A stretch of DNA of 7,594 nt, from the NCBI GenBank assembly GCA_035528235.1, contig DATKZB010000060.1, positions 1-7,594 on the forward strand, in the 5' to 3' direction. Position numbers and translations under genes: made by a program. The stretch is from DATKZB01 sp035528235. GTDB lineage: Bacteria; Planctomycetota; Phycisphaerae; FEN-1346. Shown here in pieces: positions 6,301-7,594 of this stretch. Position 1 is the first letter of the stretch; the number at the start of each line of letters is the position of its first letter. Below the pieces are notes generated by a model. The model had not been told where the DNA came from. It made no database searches and saw only the letters and a program-made list of their open reading frames with translations.

Positions 6301-7300
6301 ATTCGTCGCCCCCGCCCACGTTGGGGCTGCCGGGGGTCCGGTAGTCGACGGCCCCCTCGGGCATGTTGTCGCGGCGGATCTCCTGGCCGTTCAGGTAGAT
6401 GACGGCCCCGTCGTCGCGCAGCAGGTTCAGCGTCAGTTCGCTCACCTGCCAGGCGTGCTCGACGTTGAACGTGCACCGGAAATACGTGGTGATGTACTTG
6501 TTGCCGCCGTCGGGACCGAAACTGACGACGGTCGCCTCGCCGCCGTCGCCATAGCCGAGTTCGGCCGGGCCGCTCACCCACGCGCTGTCGTTGAAGCCCG
6601 ACAGCCGCCACCCGGTGCCCTGGTTCGAGCCGTTGTCCAGGTACCGCCACACCGACTGTTTCGGCACGAGCGTGATCGTGCCGTCGGGCACGCCCAGGCC
6701 ATACCCCAGGCCGGTCGTCCCGACGGTCCACAGGTCGTCGTTGAAGGTGTCCTCGATCCACGAGAGGCCCAGCGCATCGCCCGACGGGACGCGGTACGTG
6801 GCGGCATCGCCCTTGGCGACCAGTTCGGTCTGGCCCTGGACGTCGTACAGCACGCCGTACGAGACGTCCTCCAGTTGCTCGGCGAAATCGAACTCCGAGA
6901 CGATGTCCACTTCCCATGCGCGGGGTCTCACCAGGGCCAGGTACTCGCCGTCCTTGCTGAGGCCGAAATTCGTGTGCAGTTCCTGGGCCGGGTCCGTCCG
7001 GTCCAGGCCCGAGGCGAACACCACAAGATAGGCGCCGGGCGCCAGCGAGTAGTCGGGGAAGGTCCACTGCGTGAGGTCGTCGGGGTCGTCGGTCAGGTGC
7101 CAGCCGGCCAGGTCAATGGTCGAGACCGTGGGGTTGTAGATCTCGATCCAGTCCCAGTCGGAACTGGGGTCCGCGGGATTCCACGGCACGCTGTTGTCGG
7201 CCAGGAACTCCGTGATGATGGGGGCGGCGTCGAGCAGGAGCCGCGGCTCGAGCGGCTCGAACGAGGGAAAGCGGGCAGACTCCCAGCGCTTCCCCTTCAT
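302..7300 (-). CDS. Giant LEPR-XLL multidomain surface protein with lamin-tail, truncated CotH, PA14, Calx-beta and LamG-like modules
   Basis: A 2332-residue protein with no recognised gene name. Domains in order (residues): LEPR-XLL motif 10-25; lamin-tail domain 26-150; nested jelly-roll-like domains 151-505; chitobiase-C-like 528-611; partial CotH kinase-like 656-933; lamin-tail domain 944-1250 interrupted by a golvesin-like segment 999-1131; fibronectin III 1252-1343; SbsA/Big_5-like 1344-1433; PA14 1435-1597; Calx-beta repeats 1603-1713, 1717-1829 and 1831 to about 1920; lysine-rich tail 1921-2332. The start is fixed by a strong GAGGAGG five bases upstream and by the family N-terminus. 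There is no classical hydrophobic signal peptide, C-terminal PEP-CTERM, dockerin or membrane anchor; LEPR-XLL proteins are believed exported through their own N-terminal motif. Expected location is the cell surface or outside. The modules suggest binding of polymers or calcium rather than a known reaction. Several modules are broken or nested, and the tail differs in composition, so this is probably a recombinant gene. Confidence 0.93.
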   Translation of the reverse strand: MKGKRWESARFPSFEPLEPRLLLDAAPIITEFLADNSVPWNPADPSSDWDWIEIYNPTVSTIDLAGWHLTDDPDDLTQWTFPDYSLAPGAYLVVFASGLDRTDPAQELHTNFGLSKDGEYLALVRPRAWEVDIVSEFDFAEQLEDVSYGVLYDVQGQTELVAKGDAATYRVPSGDALGLSWIEDTFNDDLWTVGTTGLGYGLGVPDGTITLVPKQSVWRYLDNGSNQGTGWRLSGFNDSAWVSGPAELGYGDGGEATVVSFGPDGGNKYITTYFRCTFNVEHAWQVSELTLNLLRDDGAVIYLNGQEIRRDNMPEGAVDYRTPGSPNVGGGDEWTFFTKTIDPAGRLVDGTNVLAVEVHQSSGGSSDVSFDLEVIATTSTAGLLETDVEAAMQGVNASLYVRIPFTVNDPLAFSQLYLRTAYEDGYVAYLNGEPVAVANASPDSEWNSAALTNRPMEEAVGFQGIDLSDHLGLLHAGDNILAIHAMNDAAADETFLIVPELVALSSISVQEQYFLTPTPLAENIPGVLGVVADTQFSHRRGFYDAPFAVTITTDTAGAEIRYTTDGSAPTPTTGTRYTGPVSITTTTALRAMAYKPGYLPTNVDTQTYLFLQDVIQQPIAPAGFPTSWNGEPADYEMDPDIVNNPLYSATLIDDLKAIPTMSLVMNVADVFGPSGIYANPGAEGVGWERAGSIEMFYPEGYAAPDDGFQVDCGVRIYGGVGRNANFKKHAFRLLFKGAYGPTKLEYPLFGEDATDAFDTLVLRHNFNDGYVCGGAAQYIRDEYVRQLQLALGQPSGHGTFVHLYVNGLYWGLYNPVERPDQSFGATYFGGDKDDWDAINAGEATGESDLTEWGQMLNLCRQGLTTSEQYQRLQGNNPDGTDNPAYPNYLDVENYIVYMLVNFFTGNSDWPGHNWYASREEDPGGTDFTLLVAATYEAANAAPAIGPLVINEIMYHPAESEPGSPYGDEDFEFIELYNRSGAPVDLTRYYLGDGVGFTFGWMDADSFGHELWTLQAGATAAWQADLAAGDYQVLVRWDLVDGQGNPRHLDDQAQYEIQHTGGPTVVVVNQNINPSGWVSLGTFAFGAGPASVTLARGTDDPDRWTIADQVRFVGPTTVVVDDDTPGGFTTTGCTLTTIGPGEYVVVVKNAQAFATRYVTAGMTIAGEFSGNLANGGDKVKLLAATDAEPTGYVPYYLSDYVQYNDTGLWPQEPDGTGFSLSRLDSGAYANDAGNWASGASGGTPGILNDYLDTTPPTVPANVAAQIVVVPTARIELTWQASADPQTWVDHYVVYRDDTPIGTSATPAWTDSAVVSAIPYSYRVSAVNRDGYASALSTALVVAIPGITSITAPQDTTVKVVFSEPLVPASAQQTANYHFDNATVSAAVLAPDGVTVTLTTSELQSSTGYSLTVNNVATLSGRPMPPNLQVSFVYSPHGAGYILREWWLGIGGGAISDLTSNPNYPNNPSGSAQPTIFESPSGFDDNYGTRMRGYVHPPVTGDYIFWIATDDNGQLFLSTDRDPANKVLIASVPGWTGVRQWNVFAEQQSVLIHLEAGRQYYIEALQKEGGGGDNLAVGWKMPGEAVFSGLPIDGLHLSPYVDEATARVDILATDPNAAEEGPNSGMFTVSRTGPTDQALTVYYTAGGTAKAADYTQTLSGQVTIPAGAASTTIPVTPVDDVNAEGDETVILTLASHLTYVIGAAGATVTIVDNDGAPPEATVRIEATDPAAAEDGADTGDFTVSRSGDTGEALTVYYTVGGTADGADYGPALSGQVVLPVGAASVAIVVTPVDEPDDESNETIILTLTENPAYLVDPTADAATVTIVDDDAPPTVGIEATDPAADEEGLGPAVFTVTRVGSTDGPLTVYYGLGGTASAADYTPVLPGQVEILAGEASATITIIPVDDPTDEPVESLVLTLLAEPVEAANAKVTLASGTAATKLSLDSEGRGIIAEFAAPLAAKETLAVTGVTDAAQAPNEMAATKTQVVLPAWPSNRTGVSYLWKNARTRNVIFDEQIGLPITTSLSGWMAHHPPMPARFNRFGAVLATGDMAFELSPGSPDRIMRGIHKTKQFSFEIVVASADLAQTKGDDDKPIAIVDWGYGWRNGIFWLFQEKNQLQVGLSKSWGDPKPEVFEMATLPDTRPHHVIVSWAEKRLAFYLDGKKVKEIDPSPAQLLIFTPPMRFAENAWRGQFEYLAFYNRFIEEDEAAKNAAAVAADLAKRTTLPRIEVQAKLVAKSKLPDPGQMAPYRNALVVNEYEVEKVLKGTYADKTIRVVQWGMLDLKPTPLAAQEPGTSVKLVLETFIDHDELVPEPISDTLKEDFDLKLYTDVNL
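305..1540 (-). other. Lysine-rich C-terminal tail with LamG-like domain and unassigned terminal domain
   Basis: Residues 1921-2332. The segment begins with what looks like the end of another SbsA-like Ig domain (LDSEGRGIIAEFAAPLAAKE, then VTGVTDAAQAPNEMA). A LamG/concanavalin A-like domain follows at about 1990-2210: FNRFGAVLATGDMAF, KTKQFSFEIVVASADL, RPHHVIVSWAEKRLAFYLDG (2142-2161) and WRGQFEYLAFYNRF. The last 108 residues (PRIEVQAKLVAKS, ALVVNEYEVEKVLKGTYADK, IRVVQWGML, ending in LKLYTDVNL) are beta-rich by pattern and I cannot name the family. By my count the tail has 28 lysines in 412 residues against 22 in the preceding 1920. Confidence 0.7.
1541..2494 (-). repeat. Three tandem Calx-beta repeats, third one truncated
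   Basis: Residues 1603-1713, 1717-1829 and 1831 to about 1920; the unit is about 112-115 residues (roughly 340 bases). Each carries I(L/E)ATDP-A-A-EG/DG, FTVSR or FTVTR, LTVYY, GGTA with ADY, then V(D/E)(D/E)P and an ET- or ES-containing ILTL or VLTL strand. Units one and two end with TVTIVDND and TVTIVDDD. Unit three stops after ESLVLTLLAEP and lacks that final calcium-associated strand. Calx-beta repeats bind calcium in known cases and are common in bacterial adhesins. Confidence 0.88.
2510..2998 (-). other. PA14 domain
   Basis: Residues 1435-1597. GYILREWWLGIGG opens the domain. RMRGYVHPPVTGDYIFWIAT (1488-1507) with DDNGQLFLS is the diagnostic PA14 core. Then LEAGRQYYIEALQKEGGGGD (1552-1571) and LAVGWKMPG close it. 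PA14 is a beta-barrel often used for carbohydrate binding in glycosidases and adhesins. The domain looks intact. Confidence 0.9.
3002..3271 (-). other. SbsA-like (Big_5) Ig-like domain
   Basis: Residues 1344-1433. The sequence VKVVFSEPLVPASAQQTANY, then PDGVTVTLTTSELQSSTGYS and LTVNNVATLSG, follows the VxFSEPL ... NY ... TxY-x-LTVxxV pattern of SbsA-like Ig domains. It is a structural module and is complete. Confidence 0.77.
3272..3547 (-). other. Fibronectin type III domain
   Basis: Residues 1252-1343. TTPPTVPANV leads into RIELTWQASADPQTWVDHYV, VYRDDTPIG, and YSYRVSAVNRDGYAS. These are the conserved Trp, Tyr and Ala-x-Asn-x-x-Gly positions of FN3. It probably acts as a spacer between binding modules. 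Confidence 0.85.
3551..4471 (-). other. Lamin-tail domain 2, split by an inserted domain
   Basis: Residues 944-1250. The first part is IGPLVINEIMYHPAE (944-958) through EFIELYNRSGAPVDLTRYYL to GVGFTF (993-998). The second part restarts at about 1132 with TLTTIGPGEYVVVVKNAQAF (1133-1152), then AGEFSGNLANGGDKVKLL, VQYNDTGLWPQEPDGTGFSL (1200-1219) and the exit GGTPGILN. In the usual domain GFTF is followed almost at once by the L-x-PGEYVVVV strand, so about 130 residues are extra. Confidence 0.8.
3908..4306 (-). other. Golvesin/Xly-CBD-like beta domain inserted in lamin-tail domain 2
   Basis: Residues 999-1131. The body matches golvesin C-terminal-like modules: ATAAWQADLAAGDYQVLVRW (1017-1036), AQYEIQHTGG, TVVVVNQNINPSGWVSLGTF (1063-1082), and DRWTIADQVRFVG (1101-1113). 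It is followed by TVVVDDDTPGGFTTTG, which is the usual first strand of this domain rather than the last. The family is associated with polysaccharide-acting or surface proteins and is presumed to bind carbohydrate. Confidence 0.68.
4502..5335 (-). other. CotH kinase-like domain, C-terminal half missing
   Basis: Residues 656-933. CotH proteins are atypical protein kinases, known from spore coat phosphorylation in Bacillus. The first part is well preserved: IPTMSLVMNVADVFG (658-672), VRIYGGVGRNANFKKHAFRL (714-733, with the lysine pair), LVLRHNFND (760-768), RDEYVRQL (780-787), HLYVNGLYWGLYNPVERPD (802-820) and FFTGNSDWPGHNWY (902-915, Asp908, His912, Asn913). The next expected block, where F-x-F-F-x-W-D-x-(E/D) supplies metal ligands, instead reads FTLLVAATYEAANA and runs straight into a second lamin-tail domain. 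The rest of the fold is absent, so kinase activity is unlikely. Confidence 0.8.
5468..5719 (-). other. Chitobiase/beta-hexosaminidase C-terminal-like domain
   Basis: Residues 528-611. The typical sequence is present: HRRGFYDAPFAVTITTDTAG, IRYTTDGSAPT, then YTGPVSITTTTALRAMAYKPG. This small Ig-like module often precedes CotH in planctomycete proteins and is non-catalytic. The linker that follows (ADYEMDPDIVNNP, 633-645) is also typical of that combination. Confidence 0.83.
5786..6850 (-). other. Nested pair of jelly-roll-like beta domains
   Basis: Residues 151-505. The first half of an outer domain (SWIEDTFNDDLW at 180-191, GTTGLGYG at 194-201) is separated from its second half (LLETDVEAAMQGVNASLYV from 383, AYLNGEP at 428-434, GDNILAIHAMN at 478-487) by a complete relative at about 207-378. 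The inner copy repeats the same landmarks: GWRLSGFNDSAW (230-241), AELGYG (246-251), TTYFRCTFNV, IYLNGQE (301-307) and GTNVLAVEVHQ (350-360). Such galactose-binding-like or jelly-roll modules in planctomycete surface proteins are thought to bind carbohydrate. The fold is inferred from pattern, not computed. Confidence 0.7.
6851..7225 (-). other. Lamin-tail domain 1 (LTD)
   Basis: Residues 26-150. The Ig-like LTD pattern is clear: IITEFLADN at the first strand, DWIEIYNPTVSTIDLAGWHLTD in the middle, LAPGAYLVVFASG, and GLSKDGEYLALV. It closes with EQLEDVSYGV, the usual LTD exit in CotH-linked proteins. In bacteria, LTDs are found in secreted proteins, often beside CotH kinases or nucleases, with a presumed binding role. 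Confidence 0.87.
7226..7273 (-). other. LEPR-XLL N-terminal sorting motif
   Basis: Residues 10-25 contain RFPSFEPLEPRLLLDA, directly after a short basic stretch (MKGKRWESAR). The pattern LEPR followed by leucines and a small residue is the LEPR-XLL signature found at the start of very large Planctomycetota proteins, presumably acting in export or sorting. It confirms both the start codon and the likely phylum. Confidence 0.88.
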
Positions 7301-7305
7301 GACCG

Positions 7306-7312
7306 CCTCCTC
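7306..7312 (-). promoter_or_regulatory. Ribosome binding site of the giant gene
   Basis: On the minus strand GAGGAGG is followed by the five-base spacer CGGTC and then ATG at 7300. It is near-perfect Shine-Dalgarno complementarity and decides the start codon. Confidence 0.82.
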
Positions 7313-7333
7313 GACTCGTCGGCGTGTGGGCCT

Positions 7334-7360
7334 GGGGCTCTATGGCTGCCGCCAAGCCCC
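7334..7360 (-). promoter_or_regulatory. Bulged hairpin in the leader of the giant gene
   Basis: GGGGCT (7334-7339) pairs with AGCCCC (7355-7360), and inside it TGGC (7343-7346) pairs with GCCA (7351-7354) around a four-base loop, leaving a three-base bulge on one side. It ends 21 bases before the ribosome binding site. A second small hairpin (ACCCGC / GCGGGT, 7384-7398) lies further upstream. They could affect message stability or translation; no riboswitch family is recognised. Confidence 0.4.
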
Positions 7361-7434
7361 ATCACTCCGGCCGTAAACACTGAACCCGCCCAGCGGGTCC
7401 CTGATACTACAGTACTGGCCTTTCGCAGGTTTTG

Positions 7435-7463
7435 AGGATACCGCGGGCGGATTGGGGAAGCAA
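7435..7463 (-). promoter_or_regulatory. Possible sigma70-like promoter for the giant gene
   Basis: On the minus strand TTGCTT (7463-7458) is separated by 17 bases from TATCCT (7440-7435). The match to consensus is partial (3 of 6 and 4 of 6) but the spacing is ideal, and it lies just after the probable end of the upstream transcript. It would give a leader of roughly 125-130 bases. Planctomycete promoters are poorly defined, so this is tentative. Confidence 0.27.
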
Positions 7464-7545
7464 GGAAGATGAAAGCGAGCCGGCCCGGCATGCCGATGAG
7501 ATCGTTGCGAAGCGACTCGCACCGGAGGCCGGGCCGTGGCTCGCT
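7461..7545 (-). terminator. Possible terminator after an upstream minus-strand gene
   Basis: On the minus strand, AGCGAGCCACGGCCCGGC (7545-7528) can pair with GCCGGGCCGGCTCGCT (7489-7474): 16 base pairs with a two-base bulge, loop of 38 bases. The T-rich TTCATCTTCCTT follows immediately. It starts one base into the TAG that ends the small partial reading frame to the right. The large loop and interrupted T-tract make it non-ideal. Confidence 0.35.
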
Positions 7546-7559
7546 ATACGATCTCATCG
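7494..7559. repeat. 12-bp perfect inverted repeat flanking a 42-base loop
   Basis: CGATGAGATCGT at 7494-7505 is exactly complementary to ACGATCTCATCG at 7548-7559. The loop holds smaller self-complementary pieces (GCGA/TCGC, and CCGG-AGG-CCGG at 7522-7532). One arm overlaps the end of the possible upstream coding frame. It interlocks with the GC-rich stem of the putative terminator and cannot easily form together with it. Confidence 0.7.
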
Positions 7560-7594
7560 TCATTTTTGGGCGTGGTCTTGAGCGTTCGCCTGGC
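7544..7594 (-). CDS. Possible C-terminus of an upstream gene (partial)
   Basis: A minus-strand frame open at the window edge gives 16 residues, ARRTLKTTPKNDDEIV, and stops at TAG (7546-7544). The hydrophilic, charged end is plausible for a real protein, and a GC-rich stem plus T-rich tract follows directly. It is too short to assign to any family, and another frame is also open here, so this may be chance. Confidence 0.25.
   Translation of the reverse strand, partial: ARRTLKTTPKNDDEIV

Noticed and set aside
383..7435. Two very long plus-strand open frames (383-3631 and 3698-7435) covering almost the whole giant gene
   Set aside because: They share the codon boundaries of the minus-strand gene, so they stay open simply because that gene avoids TTA, CTA and TCA codons; the break at 3629-3631 is the TCA of Ser1224. 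Their products are Arg/Gly/Val/Asp-rich with no recognisable domain.
7494..7559. Cloverleaf-like folding of the inverted repeat as a tRNA
   Set aside because: No T-loop GTTCGA-type sequence, no anticodon arm of the right size on either strand and no CCA-adjacent acceptor pattern.
7297..7563. An 88-codon minus-strand frame ending in an ATGA overlap with the start of the giant gene
   Set aside because: The overlap would suit translational coupling, but the translation has no recognisable motif, it lacks a convincing ribosome binding site, and the region also holds stems, a promoter-like pair and a leader hairpin.

Overview
The window looks like chromosomal DNA of a planctomycete-type bacterium. 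It is GC-rich. Its main gene starts with the LEPR-XLL sorting motif (FEPLEPRLLLDA) that marks large surface or secreted proteins of Planctomycetota, and continues with modules that are common together in that phylum (lamin-tail, CotH, PA14, Calx-beta). The assignment to phylum is inference from protein content; there is no rRNA or other marker.

Layout, all on the minus strand and so read right to left. At the right edge (7544-7594) there may be the last 16 codons of an upstream gene. They are followed by a GC-rich stem with a T-rich tail, a weak promoter-like pair and a leader with hairpins. A strong Shine-Dalgarno (GAGGAGG, 5 bases before ATG) then opens a 2332-codon gene that fills 302-7300. 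After its TGA there are 16 bases, containing a second ribosome binding site, and then the first 95 codons of a GH29 alpha-L-fucosidase that runs off the left edge. The short gap, shared strand and absence of a terminator suggest the giant gene and the fucosidase are co-transcribed.

The giant protein is a mosaic. In order it has: LEPR-XLL motif; lamin-tail domain; a pair of nested jelly-roll-like domains; chitobiase-C-like domain; the first part of a CotH kinase-like domain; a second lamin-tail domain split by a golvesin/Xly-type beta domain; fibronectin III; SbsA-like Ig domain; PA14; three Calx-beta repeats, the last cut short; and a lysine-rich tail with a LamG-like domain and an unassigned terminal domain.

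The interest lies in this architecture. CotH stops where its metal-binding half should begin. The golvesin-like segments are in permuted order inside a lamin-tail domain. One jelly-roll sits inside a relative of itself. The C-terminal 412 residues have about six times the lysine content of the rest, which points to a fusion of two different proteins. A plausible reading is a surface-exposed, sugar- or polymer-binding protein whose gene is now coupled to fucose removal, but function is not shown by the sequence. I see no mobile element, CRISPR array, tRNA or rRNA.
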